Shown: positions 34,381-42,845 of the stretch, piece after piece
Layout: the number at the start of each line of letters is the position of its first letter
How positions within the stretch are numbered: position 1 is the first letter of the stretch
Source: UBA1672 sp050633645
GTDB lineage: Bacteria; Pseudomonadota; Alphaproteobacteria; Micavibrionales; Micavibrionaceae
Direction of reading: 5' to 3'
Length of the DNA stretch: 64,000 nt
Assembly (NCBI GenBank): GCA_050633645.1
Contig: JBOEGX010000002.1
Coordinates: 124,001-188,000, forward strand
Notes under the pieces: generated by a model
Told to the model about the DNA's origin: nothing
What the model saw: only the letters and a program-made list of their open reading frames with translations
The model's database searches: none
Translations under genes and position numbers: made by a program

Positions 34381-34560
34381 GGCCACCAGATATCTCTGGC
34401 AGCCGGGGAGTTTGTAACCGTCTATCGAGCGGCGTGACGTATTCACGCGAACGCTATTGTATTTCGCCACCTCCCCGACAAATGTCGAGAAGGCATCGTT
34501 TTTTTACGGTCAGATGCTTAATGACCGCGATAGAGGGGTTACAACGCCCCAATTTGCCTA
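34381..34560. other. Non-coding region rich in complementary segments (candidate structured RNA)
   Basis: The 395-nt gap between the divergent genes holds a dense set of complementary segments. GGCCACCAGA pairs with TCTGGCAGCC around a 4-nt loop (34381-34404). TTGTAACCGTCTATCG (from 34412) is nearly the inverted copy of CGATAGAGGGGTTACAA (34528-34544). GGGGAG (34405-34410) can pair with CTCCCC (34471-34476). Short hairpins occur at CGTGA/TCACG (34433-34447), CGACA/TGTCG (34477-34488), GGTCA/TGACC (34508-34526) and GGGG/CCCC (34535-34550). Some pairings exclude each other, which suggests a switch. On the minus strand the first hairpin is followed by TTTGTGTT, like a terminator before the 34024-34350 gene. 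The rest of the gap (34561-34745) shows nothing clear. Confidence 0.5.
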
Positions 34561-34745
34561 AAGAAGACAAACTGAAGTCATATTGGCTCAAGAGTGAGAA
34601 TATTACAATAAGAAGCTATCGGTGGTTATTGGCTTTGGCCGGAAATATTTTTAAAAGTCCTATTATTCAATGAATTAAGAGCTGTAATCTTGATTTTAAA
34701 TATGCTTAAATTCGACAATGGCCTTGTTTCTGGAGATAATCGCGT

Positions 34746-37700
34746 ATGACATCAGCACTGCAAAAACTACTCTCTGTATATAGAGAGAGCTCAAAAACAG
34801 AGCGAGAAAAAGGTACATATTTTGAAGAGCTGATCTTAACGTATCTGCGGTATGAAGCTTCATATCAAGACTTATATAGCGAAACATGGAGTTATACGGA
34901 TTGGGCGAAAGAACAAGGTATAGATGGTAAAGATACAGGGATTGATCTCGTTGCAAAGACGCGAGGCACTGATGAATACCATGCCATCCAATGCAAGTTC
35001 TATGATGAAGACTATCGCATTCAGAAAAAAGATATTGATAGCTTTTTTACAGCGTCAGGCAAAAAACCTTTTACACACCGCGTTATTGTAACAACTACGA
35101 ATAACTGGAGTGAGAACGCTGAAGATGCACTTCAAGGGCAAAACCCTCCAGTAACAAAAATTGATCTAAACGATCTAGAGAATAGTCAGATCGACTGGTC
35201 AAAATATCAACCCAAGAAGCCGCCTATCTTAAAACCTAAAAAAGAGCTGCGACCTCATCAAGAGAACGCTTTAAATGCAGTTCAAAAAGGGTTTGAAAAC
35301 GCAGATCGTGGAAAGATGATTATGGCGTGTGGTACAGGTAAAACCTTCACGGCTCTAAAAATTGCAGAAGAGCTTGCGGGCAAAGGCAAGCGCGTATTGT
35401 TTCTTGTGCCAAGCCTGTCACTTCTCTCACAAACACTTACAGAATGGACGCAAGAGAGTAAAACGCCCCTCCATAGTTTTGCTGTATGTTCCGATAGTGA
35501 CGTTGGTAAAAAGCGTAAAAAAGACGACGATATAGTACAAACCTTTGTCCACGAACTGCGCTATCCCGCGACGACAGATGGGGCTTCATTAGCGCGAGAA
35601 ATGGAACAGCGCCACGATAATGCCCATATGAGTATCGTGTTTTCTACTTATCACTCAATCGATGCCATTAACAACGCCCAAAAAAATCATGATCTTGCTG
35701 ATTTTGATCTCATTATCTGCGATGAGGCGCACCGCACAACAGGTGCAACATTTGACGGTGAAGATGATAGTAACTTCGTTAAAATCCATGATGCTAACTT
35801 TATCAGTGGTACAAAACGTCTTTATATGACGGCTACGCCTCGCATCTATGGTGATATGGCCGAAGCCAAGGCCGAGAAAGAAGGTGCTGTTCTATATTCA
35901 ATGAACAATGAGGAGTGGTACGGCAAAGAGTTATTCGTACTAACCTTCTCGGAAGCCGTTTCACGCGGCCTTTTGGTGGATTATAAAGTTATTGTTTTGA
36001 CCGTTGATGAGGAGCATATTAGCTCTCGATTACAAAGGCTCTTGGCTGATGAGAATAACCAGCTTAAAGTTGATGATGCCGCAAAAATTGTGGGGTGTTG
36101 GAAGGCTCTTAGCAAACAATATCAGGAAGACGAAAGCGAAGACGTTGATCCAATGCGTCGCGCTGTTGCATTTTGTCAGGTGATAGAACCGTCTTTAGGC
36201 GCAAAAACACATAAAGTCAGCTCTAAAAATATTGCCAATATGTTTCAGGCTGTTGTCGAAGCTTATCAAGAAAAAGAAGATAATCATAATACTCTATATT
36301 GCGAAGCCGAACATATTGACGGCAGTATGAATGCTTCAGAAAAAGAAGAAAAGCTAAGTTGGCTAAAGGCTGATCTTCCAGAAGAAACTTGCCGTATCTT
36401 GAGCAATGTCCGCTGTTTGTCTGAAGGCGTGGATGTTCCTGCTCTTGATGCTGTTCTATTTCTTACGCCCCGCAATTCACAAGTTGATGTTGTCCAATCT
36501 GTCGGACGCATTATGCGCAATGCTCCAAACAAAGAGCGCGGCTATGTCATCTTACCTGTTGTTATTCCTACAGGTGTAGAGCCTCACGAAGCCCTGAACG
36601 ATAACAAAACATACAAAGTTGTTTGGGACGTATTGCAAGCACTCCGTTCGCATGATGATCGTTTTGATGCGATGATTAATAAGCTCGATCTTATCGGTAA
36701 AGACCATAGTAAGATGGAAGTCATTGCCATTACCGATAAAATTGCACCGAAACAAAAAAAGAAGAGTGAGAAAAAAGACACAGGTAAGGGACAATACGGT
36801 ATCGGCGCACCCGCACCAAAACGCCAAGAGCCGGAGCAGCATAAACTCCAATTTGAAGTCGGAGAAATTGAAAAAGCCCTTTACGCCAAGTTGGTTAAAA
36901 AATGCGGTAATCGAAACCATTGGGAAGATTGGGCAAAGGATATTGCCAAAATTGCCAAAACCCACATTGGTCGCATCACTGCAATTGTAAGTGAACCTGA
37001 TAACACAAAAGAGGTTAAGGCCTTCACGGATTTCGCGGATGAGCTGCGGGATGATTTGAATGATGCCATCACGGATGAGGAAGTGATTGAGATGCTGGCA
37101 CAGCACCTTATCACCAAGCCTGTCTTTGATGCGCTGTTTGAAGATTACAGCTTTGCCACTAAAAACCCAGTATCACAAGCCATGCAGCACGTTCTTGATG
37201 TCTTGCAGGAACACCGCCTTGATAAAGAGGCTGACACACTTGAAAAATTCTACGCCAGCGTTCAAATGCGTGCTGAGGGTATTAACAATTCTGAAGGCAA
37301 GCAAAAGATCGTAGTTGAACTATATGATAAATTCTTTCGCAACGCCTTCCCTCGCATGACTGAAAAGCTGGGTATTGTTTATACCCCTGTTGAGGTTGTT
37401 GATTTTATCATTCACTCCGTTAATGACGTGTTGCAGGAGGAGTTTGGTCAGAGCTTGGGCAGTGAAGGCGTTCATATTATTGACCCCTTCACAGGCACAG
37501 GAACATTTATTACGCGGCTTCTGCAAAGCGGCCTGATTAAACCAGAAGAGCTAGCGCATAAGTATAAGCATGAAATTCACGCCAATGAAATTGTCTTGCT
37601 GGCCTATTACATTGCCGCCATCAACATTGAGGCAGCCTATCACGGCATAGCTGGCGGGGAGTATCAACCTTTTGAAGGCATATGTTTAACGGACACATTC

Positions 37701-39626
37701 CAGCTATACGAGAAAGACGATCTCATAAGCAAATATCTGGAAGACAACAGTGATCGCCGCAAGCGTCAGAAAGATTTAGATATTCGTGTCATCATGGGCA
37801 ATCCGCCTTATTCTTCTGGTGATAAAAACGACACTGATAGTAAGAATGTACCTTATCCCTCTCTAGATGAGTCCATTGCTAATTCATATGTTAGAGAATC
37901 ATCTCAGAAAATGGGTAAAAGTAAGATTTATGATTCATATATACGAGCCATACGCTGGGCTACTGACCGCATTGGTAAAAGTGGTGTAGTAGCATTCGTA
38001 ACAAATGCTGGTTGGATTGAGGCAAGCACTACAGACGGCATGAGAAAATGTCTAGTCGATGAATATAGCAGTTTGTATATTTTTCACTTACGAGGAAACC
38101 AGAGAACTTCTGGAGAATTGTCTCGAAAAGAAGGTGGGAAAATCTTTGGATCAGGAAGTCGCGCACCAATCTCAATAAATATATTGGTCAAAAACCCAGA
38201 AGCCAAAGAGCACGGAAAAATATACTTCCATGATATTGGCGACTATCTTTCACGGCAAGAAAAACTCAATATTGTCAGTGGCTTTACCAGCATAAAGGGA
38301 GTTGAGGATGTAAATGCTTGGCAAGGAATCAAACCCGACAAACACCATGATTGGCTCAATCAAAGAGATGACAGTTTTGATGAATACATAAAAATCGGAG
38401 ATAAGAACGACAGAACAAACCTTTTATTTAAAACCTATTCTATGGGCATCAAATCAAATAGGGATGCTTGGGTTTATAACTATTCAAAAGAAACCCTTAA
38501 ATCCAAAGTAGAAGCTATGATTGCATTTTATAACTTCGAACTAAATCGGGTAAAGAATGTAAATAATGACAAAAAAGAAAAGGCTCTTAGTAAAGACAAA
38601 GAAAAAGTAAAATGGACAAGTGATGTGGTCTCAAGTCTTATTAAAGGAGAAGAGCACGCTATAAACCCTCAGGATTACAGAGTCAGTTTGTATAGGCCAT
38701 TTTCTAAAACGTGGTCTTACTTAAACTCCGATTGGAATTGGACAAGACATTTAATGCCTTTGTTTTTTCCTGATGACTCTATTGATAATAGAACTATATG
38801 TGTGACGGGCATTGGAGAAACTAAGGGATTTACAGCTTTAATTTCTAATGTGACCACTAATCTACATATGGTAGCAGGCGCTCAATGCTTCCCTTTAAAG
38901 ATTTACGAAAAATCTAATGAAATGAACGAGGGGTTATTTGCTGCTAAGCCATCAGAGGACGGTTATCGTGTTAAGGACGGCATCACGGATGAAGGGCTAG
39001 CACATTTTAAGGCAGCCTATCCGGGCGAGAAGATCAGCAAAGAAGACCTGTTCTATTATATTTACGGCCTTCTGCACTCCGAAGATTACCGCAGCAAATA
39101 TGCTGATAACCTAAGAAAGCAGCTTCCCCGCATACCTTGCGTTAAAACCACTGCTGATTTCTGGGCATTCATTAAGGCGGGGCGTGAGCTGGCAGAGCTA
39201 CATGTGAATTATGAAGAGGTTGAGCCTTACGCTGTTGAGCTTGAGACGGACAGTAAAAAGCCGTCATCATTGTCTGATGAAGATTACTATGTCACCAAAA
39301 TGAAGTTTTCCAAGAAAGACGATAAATCAAAGGTCGTTTATAATTCACACATTACCATCAAAAACATCCCGCTTGAGGCTTATGATTACGTGGTGAATGG
39401 CAAGCCAGCCCTTGAATGGGTCATGGAACGTCAGTGCGTTAAAACCGACAAGGCAAGCGGTATTGAAAACGATGCTAATCGCTACGCTATTGAAACCGTT
39501 GGGGATGCGGCATATCCATTGAAACTCTTTCAGCGCGTGATTACGGTAAGCCTTGAGACAATGAAAATAGTGAAGTCATTACCAAAGTTGGATATAAAAG
39601 AATTGAAAGATCAAGAGGCAGCCTGA
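34746..39626 (+). CDS. Type ISP restriction-modification enzyme (nuclease-helicase-methylase)
   Basis: The 1626-residue protein is a single-chain Type ISP enzyme like LlaBIII/LlaGI. Its domains in order are an Mrr-like nuclease (Asp about 64 in DTGIDLVAK, then QCKFYDEDY about 82) and an SF2 translocase (MACGTGKTFTALK about 194, DEAHRTTG about 326, MTATPRIYG about 360, VQSVGRIMRNA about 585). A coupler is followed by an N6-adenine methylase (motif I DPFTGTGTF about 912, motif IV NPPY about 1018) and a C-terminal target-recognition region (about 1150-1500). It methylates one strand of an asymmetric site and cuts after head-to-head translocation on unmodified DNA. The ATG follows TGGAG. Its stop overlaps the next start (TGATGG). 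Confidence 0.95.
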   Translation: MTSALQKLLSVYRESSKTEREKGTYFEELILTYLRYEASYQDLYSETWSYTDWAKEQGIDGKDTGIDLVAKTRGTDEYHAIQCKFYDEDYRIQKKDIDSFFTASGKKPFTHRVIVTTTNNWSENAEDALQGQNPPVTKIDLNDLENSQIDWSKYQPKKPPILKPKKELRPHQENALNAVQKGFENADRGKMIMACGTGKTFTALKIAEELAGKGKRVLFLVPSLSLLSQTLTEWTQESKTPLHSFAVCSDSDVGKKRKKDDDIVQTFVHELRYPATTDGASLAREMEQRHDNAHMSIVFSTYHSIDAINNAQKNHDLADFDLIICDEAHRTTGATFDGEDDSNFVKIHDANFISGTKRLYMTATPRIYGDMAEAKAEKEGAVLYSMNNEEWYGKELFVLTFSEAVSRGLLVDYKVIVLTVDEEHISSRLQRLLADENNQLKVDDAAKIVGCWKALSKQYQEDESEDVDPMRRAVAFCQVIEPSLGAKTHKVSSKNIANMFQAVVEAYQEKEDNHNTLYCEAEHIDGSMNASEKEEKLSWLKADLPEETCRILSNVRCLSEGVDVPALDAVLFLTPRNSQVDVVQSVGRIMRNAPNKERGYVILPVVIPTGVEPHEALNDNKTYKVVWDVLQALRSHDDRFDAMINKLDLIGKDHSKMEVIAITDKIAPKQKKKSEKKDTGKGQYGIGAPAPKRQEPEQHKLQFEVGEIEKALYAKLVKKCGNRNHWEDWAKDIAKIAKTHIGRITAIVSEPDNTKEVKAFTDFADELRDDLNDAITDEEVIEMLAQHLITKPVFDALFEDYSFATKNPVSQAMQHVLDVLQEHRLDKEADTLEKFYASVQMRAEGINNSEGKQKIVVELYDKFFRNAFPRMTEKLGIVYTPVEVVDFIIHSVNDVLQEEFGQSLGSEGVHIIDPFTGTGTFITRLLQSGLIKPEELAHKYKHEIHANEIVLLAYYIAAINIEAAYHGIAGGEYQPFEGICLTDTFQLYEKDDLISKYLEDNSDRRKRQKDLDIRVIMGNPPYSSGDKNDTDSKNVPYPSLDESIANSYVRESSQKMGKSKIYDSYIRAIRWATDRIGKSGVVAFVTNAGWIEASTTDGMRKCLVDEYSSLYIFHLRGNQRTSGELSRKEGGKIFGSGSRAPISINILVKNPEAKEHGKIYFHDIGDYLSRQEKLNIVSGFTSIKGVEDVNAWQGIKPDKHHDWLNQRDDSFDEYIKIGDKNDRTNLLFKTYSMGIKSNRDAWVYNYSKETLKSKVEAMIAFYNFELNRVKNVNNDKKEKALSKDKEKVKWTSDVVSSLIKGEEHAINPQDYRVSLYRPFSKTWSYLNSDWNWTRHLMPLFFPDDSIDNRTICVTGIGETKGFTALISNVTTNLHMVAGAQCFPLKIYEKSNEMNEGLFAAKPSEDGYRVKDGITDEGLAHFKAAYPGEKISKEDLFYYIYGLLHSEDYRSKYADNLRKQLPRIPCVKTTADFWAFIKAGRELAELHVNYEEVEPYAVELETDSKKPSSLSDEDYYVTKMKFSKKDDKSKVVYNSHITIKNIPLEAYDYVVNGKPALEWVMERQCVKTDKASGIENDANRYAIETVGDAAYPLKLFQRVITVSLETMKIVKSLPKLDIKELKDQEAA

Positions 39627-40690
39627 TGGCTAGTAAAAAAAATAAAATTTCGTCTAGAATATTCTTAAATTTGATAGCAACTATTTTTTTGGCTGCTGTT
39701 GGAATTTGGGGATCACACTCTATTGATAAAATTTTGCAAAATCCTTTATCTGACAACATAGAAGTTTGGGGTTTTTACATTCTGACTATCTGCTTTGTTA
39801 TATTTTTTACTTGGCTTCTTTATTCCAGAGAAACATATAGCTTAAGTGCGCAGAAAGAATTGATTGAAAAGTCTGATGAATTAGAAGAAATAATACGCAC
39901 CCTTCCTCCAGAAGGTTTTTTAGATTTATTTTCAGAGAAATATGACGAAGCTCATGGTGTATATAAGGCTCTTTTGGCATCAGATGGACAGGTAACTAAG
40001 CAAGATATAGAGTTATCCATACGAGGTATTCTACTAGGAATTCTAAGGCTTACGACTTATTTTGATCGCGCCGCCGAAGATCACAGTTATGGGGCAAACA
40101 TAATGATTTTTACAGATGCCTATAAAGAAGATAAAACATTTAAGCCAGACCTTAGAGAAAACCTCAAATTTGTTAATGATGATGTTGATTTAAATAAGCT
40201 TAAGGGGCTTATATACTTAAAGCACGAGTTATCAACGAATTCAAAAGAGGATGATAGCTCTATGGATGATGACTTACAGAAGATATTGCTTGCTTTACCT
40301 GTACCAAACGAAGCCAAATCAGCTGACACACAAAAGTTTAGAGCTTTGCCCGGTGCACCACTAGCAATTGCGTTAAATAAATCGAACGTGTATGCAAATA
40401 CGGAAACTTTAGATGAATGGGTTAGAACTCAAGGGGATTTCAATAAGACCATTGAAACTCAAATAAAAGAATATTTTTGTTCAGGAATAGGGCAAGAGAT
40501 AAAGAGTTTTTGTTCATTTCCTTTGTCCTGTGATGATGGAGAGCCTATAGCAGTCTTAAATATTCACAAAAACGCAATCAACATATTATCTGGCAAGGAT
40601 CAATTCGCGATGTATATTAAGATCATGTGTCCCTTTTTATCAATGCTTTCCGAATTGGTAAATAAGCTTTCAGATGTTAAAAATAAATAA
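39626..40690 (+). CDS. Two-TM protein with GAF-like domain, coupled to the Type ISP gene
   Basis: This 354-residue protein starts inside the stop codon of the restriction-modification gene, so translation is coupled. Two membrane segments (about residues 12-30 and 45-65) are followed by a short charged coiled-coil stretch (AQKELIEKSDELEEIIRT). A cytoplasmic domain of about 260 residues follows. Its last part (TQIKEYFCSGIGQEIKSFCSFPLSCDDGEPIAVLNIHKNA) has the strand pattern of a GAF ligand-binding domain. No catalytic output domain is visible. It may sense a ligand and act through the membrane, or anchor or modulate the restriction enzyme. Known Type ISP systems are single-gene, so the pairing is unusual. 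Confidence 0.7.
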   Translation: MASKKNKISSRIFLNLIATIFLAAVGIWGSHSIDKILQNPLSDNIEVWGFYILTICFVIFFTWLLYSRETYSLSAQKELIEKSDELEEIIRTLPPEGFLDLFSEKYDEAHGVYKALLASDGQVTKQDIELSIRGILLGILRLTTYFDRAAEDHSYGANIMIFTDAYKEDKTFKPDLRENLKFVNDDVDLNKLKGLIYLKHELSTNSKEDDSSMDDDLQKILLALPVPNEAKSADTQKFRALPGAPLAIALNKSNVYANTETLDEWVRTQGDFNKTIETQIKEYFCSGIGQEIKSFCSFPLSCDDGEPIAVLNIHKNAINILSGKDQFAMYIKIMCPFLSMLSELVNKLSDVKNK

Positions 40691-40746
40691 TTTTAGGGAT
40701 TTGTTTTCTTTTTTAAGCTAGGATAGGAGAGAGATAGGATATGAAC

Positions 40747-40914
40747 ATGTCAAAAGAACAAGATCAAAATGTTAGTAGTAGTGTTCAGGAAGCGGTTAAA
40801 AAAATAGGCCGGATAGCTTCGTCAGGTCACTATGTTTGCAAAAAAACATATGAAAGCAAGAGTTATGGGGATTTAACTATTGTAACTCTATCTAATCCCA
40901 AAAAAGCCAAATAA
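40747..40914 (+). CDS. Small hypothetical protein at the right end of the element
   Basis: A 55-residue frame (57 if the ATG at 40741 is used) begins MSKEQDQNVSSSVQEAVKKI and ends in TLSNPKKAK. AGGAG at 40725-40729 and AGGA at 40736-40739 precede the two ATGs; the spacing of the second favours 40747. It is polar and basic with a single cysteine, without TM segment. It lies 50 nt after the GAF-like gene, probably on the same message. Function is unknown; an antitoxin-like or anti-restriction accessory is possible but not shown. Confidence 0.55.
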   Translation: MSKEQDQNVSSSVQEAVKKIGRIASSGHYVCKKTYESKSYGDLTIVTLSNPKKAK

Positions 40915-40944
40915 TTTATATATTTTCAGCTGAATATGCTTATG

Positions 40945-40967
40945 AAGGGGTGTATTTGGGGGTATTT
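40945..40967. repeat. GGGGTAT motifs near the right end
   Basis: AAGGGGTGTA (40945-40954) and GGGGGTATTT (40958-40967) resemble the cluster at 28479-28526 next to the integrase. They lie 60 nt inside attR, as arm-type recombinase sites would. Confidence 0.4.
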
Positions 40968-41026
40968 ATAAAATAAAACTCATAATAATCAAGTTATTTC
41001 AATCTATTGGGCTTTTAGTTCGCAGT

Positions 41027-41044
41027 CCGTACGGACGCCAATTA
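41027..41044 (+). other. attR, imperfect copy of the tRNA-Glu 3' end
   Basis: CCGTACGGACGCCAATTA matches attL (28351-28369) except for one missing G; the preceding TTCGCAGT also recalls the T-loop TTCGAATC. The palindromic centre CCGTACGG is kept in both copies. Confidence 0.72.
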
Positions 41045-41113
41045 TTTCAGATAAATATAAGAAGAGCGCTAAAATTCACGGCCCATAACACCGCACCAAT
41101 ATCAAAAAATCAC

Positions 41114-42307
41114 TCAGTGAAGATCAAAATCCGCACATTCTGGGCATGAAAGTATCGTTTGATCATGAAGCTCGCTTTCCGCATATGCTTCCAACCGCGC
41201 TCGATTTTCATCAATTTTTTCAAAAGCCCGCTCTGCAATCTGCGTCATTCTCTGCTCACGGTCGTACCAACTGCGTCCACCGACATATGAAATATAAATA
41301 CTTTTATCACCCTGATCAAAACGCATAGTCGCCGCCAACCCTGTATTACAGGTTGCACCGCTCTTCCCTGCCACCTCATCAAATGGCAACAAATCAACTC
41401 TCTTAACTAAGCTATTAGAGCTTGTAATATCCTTACGCCCCTTGCCCAACCGTAAATTAGCGGCCGTCATCCCCATAATATCCATCAAATCATCATGCTT
41501 CGTATCAATTTCCCGAAGCAACGTCACAAAATCACCAGTCGTAGAGCCAAGCCCCTCGCCAGAAACCACCGCATGAGAGAGTGGCATCCCATTAGAATTA
41601 TAAAAAACTGTATTTTCCATACCAATTTCTTCGGCTTTTGTATTCATCAAACCGACAAAGGCTGTCTCAGAATTTCCAATACCCCTAAACTTCGCTACAT
41701 TCTCCGCCAATAAAAATGCTGCATCATTATATGACCCAATAAGAGCGGCTTGATCAGCATCAAAAGCTCGAATATATGTTCCTAATTTTTCACGAATATT
41801 TGGCTTAAATAAAATCTTATCATCATAATCACGCGCATCCGCCTGAACTTCAGAAACATAAAGCAATGTATTCGGATCAAACCCATCTTCTATCGCTTCA
41901 TGTACCAATAATGCAGTCATCAACTTCGTCATAGACGCAGGTTGTATTTTAAGATGCCCACCATGGTCCAGTAAAATATCTCCCGTATCCGCATCCATCA
42001 CAAAATATGTTTCAATATCAATATTCGGACTACTGTTTTTATAACATTTAAACGCGGAATAAGCGCCAGAAGCCAAAGGATAATCAGTTCGAAAAACCCC
42101 TTCTTTCTCAAACAAATCTTTATGCGCTATCGCATCCTTACCTGATAAGAACACATTACCATTCTCATCATTATGAACATCCGCCTGCCCCAATGCAGAG
42201 CCCGCAAGAAGAACCGTAGACAACGCAAAATTAAGAGACGCCCTCATCACCTTATCCAAAAGAGAAGAAGACCCCGCTTTGCTATTTAATTGATCAGAAA
42301 CACCCAT
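41114..42307 (-). CDS. D-alanyl-D-alanine carboxypeptidase (peptidase S11)
   Basis: The 397-residue penicillin-binding protein trims the terminal D-Ala of peptidoglycan pentapeptides in the periplasm. The nucleophile motif SMTK is at residues 125-128, SYN at 192-194, and the third motif reads KSG (315-317) rather than the usual KTG. A hydrophobic stretch at about residues 26-40 (ALSTVLLAGSALGQA) is a signal peptide or anchor, preceded by an unusually long polar start. The C-terminal domain of PBP5-type enzymes is short or absent. The gene lies just outside attR of the mobile element, so it belongs to the core chromosome. It is divergent from trxA. Confidence 0.9.
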   Translation of the reverse strand: MGVSDQLNSKAGSSSLLDKVMRASLNFALSTVLLAGSALGQADVHNDENGNVFLSGKDAIAHKDLFEKEGVFRTDYPLASGAYSAFKCYKNSSPNIDIETYFVMDADTGDILLDHGGHLKIQPASMTKLMTALLVHEAIEDGFDPNTLLYVSEVQADARDYDDKILFKPNIREKLGTYIRAFDADQAALIGSYNDAAFLLAENVAKFRGIGNSETAFVGLMNTKAEEIGMENTVFYNSNGMPLSHAVVSGEGLGSTTGDFVTLLREIDTKHDDLMDIMGMTAANLRLGKGRKDITSSNSLVKRVDLLPFDEVAGKSGATCNTGLAATMRFDQGDKSIYISYVGGRSWYDREQRMTQIAERAFEKIDENRARLEAYAESELHDQTILSCPECADFDLH

Positions 42308-42413
42308 ATGAACCCATTATTATTTTGAATAATTTTATAACAAAAACACGGCCTTAATATCAATAAAATTCTTTCGCCATGTGAACATCCGCAAATCCAA
42401 TGGTTTTCGCCCC

Positions 42414-42441
42414 TTGACGAATCGCGGCGGACTGCCATAGT
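42414..42441 (+). promoter_or_regulatory. Promoter of trxA
   Basis: TTGACG (42414-42419) and CATAGT (42436-42441) are spaced by 16 nt, 36 nt before the trxA start. AAAGGAAA precedes the ATG as ribosome site. Confidence 0.5.
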
Positions 42442-42476
42442 GACTATAGATGATAATCGCGTAGAAAGGAAATAAT

Positions 42477-42797
42477 ATGTCAATTCAAGCTGTAACAGAC
42501 AGTGATTTTGAAAACGAAGTGGTCAGCTCAGATACCCCCGTCCTTGTTGATTTCTGGGCCGAATGGTGCGGGCCATGCAAAACCCTTCTCCCGATTGTCG
42601 AAGAAGTCGCTGGCGAAATGAACGGCAAAGTCAAAGTCGTTAAAATGAACATCGAAGACGCCCCCGAAACACCAACAAAATATGGACTACGCGGTGTTCC
42701 AACACTCATGCTGTTCAAAGGTGGCAAGGTCGTTGATACACGCGTTGGCGGCATGCCAAAATCACAACTCACCGAATGGCTTTCCGATAAGGTATAA
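42477..42797 (+). CDS. trxA: Thioredoxin
   Basis: The 106-residue protein is a classical thioredoxin with the redox site WCGPC at residues 30-34, the buried Asp25 in VLVDFWAEW, and the cis-proline loop RGVPTLMLFKGGK. It reduces protein disulfides in the cytoplasm and serves ribonucleotide reductase and other enzymes. The ATG at 42477 has a good ribosome site. It converges on addA; trxA next to addAB is a common alphaproteobacterial order. A hairpin terminator follows at 42822-42845. Confidence 0.97.
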   Translation: MSIQAVTDSDFENEVVSSDTPVLVDFWAEWCGPCKTLLPIVEEVAGEMNGKVKVVKMNIEDAPETPTKYGLRGVPTLMLFKGGKVVDTRVGGMPKSQLTEWLSDKV

Positions 42798-42821
42798 AAC
42801 AATCCAAATACACAAGTTTCT

Positions 42822-42845
42822 AAAGCGCGGCATATGCTGCGCTTT
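42822..42845. terminator. Bidirectional terminator between trxA and addA
   Basis: AAAGCGCGG (42822-42830) can pair with GCTGCGCTTT (42836-42845), followed on the plus strand by TTATT; on the minus strand the stem is followed by AGAAAC, so it mainly serves trxA. The addA stop overlaps the T tract. Confidence 0.7.

Larger units (their letters stand above)
28351..41044. mobile_element. Integrated element at tRNA-Glu (satellite-like, about 12.7 kb)
   Basis: The boundaries are the tRNA-Glu 3' end and its imperfect repeat at 41027-41044. The content is a P4-type integrase, an unknown protein, an AlpA-like regulator, a primase-polymerase/DUF3987 protein, three small envelope proteins, a structured non-coding stretch, a Type ISP restriction-modification enzyme and a membrane protein with GAF-like domain. 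No capsid, tail, terminase or conjugation gene is present. This gene set is typical of phage satellites or minimal integrative elements with a defence cargo. Replication probably relies on the prim-pol protein, and transfer on a helper. Confidence 0.82.

Noticed and set aside
34381..34560. Identification of the complementary segments as a named RNA family such as C4 antisense RNA
   Set aside because: The likeness is only in general layout; no family consensus could be matched by eye.
34434..34673. Open frame of 79 codons in the structured gap
   Set aside because: No ribosome site, unusual composition (many Arg and Ser) and it lies over the complementary segments, which better explain the sequence.
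36552..37106. Minus-strand frame of 184 codons inside the Type ISP gene
   Set aside because: It mirrors the conserved helicase-coupler region of the Type ISP gene and has no recognisable domain.
28351..41044. CRISPR array or conjugation genes in the element
   Set aside because: No regularly spaced direct repeats and no relaxase, coupling protein or type IV secretion motifs were seen.
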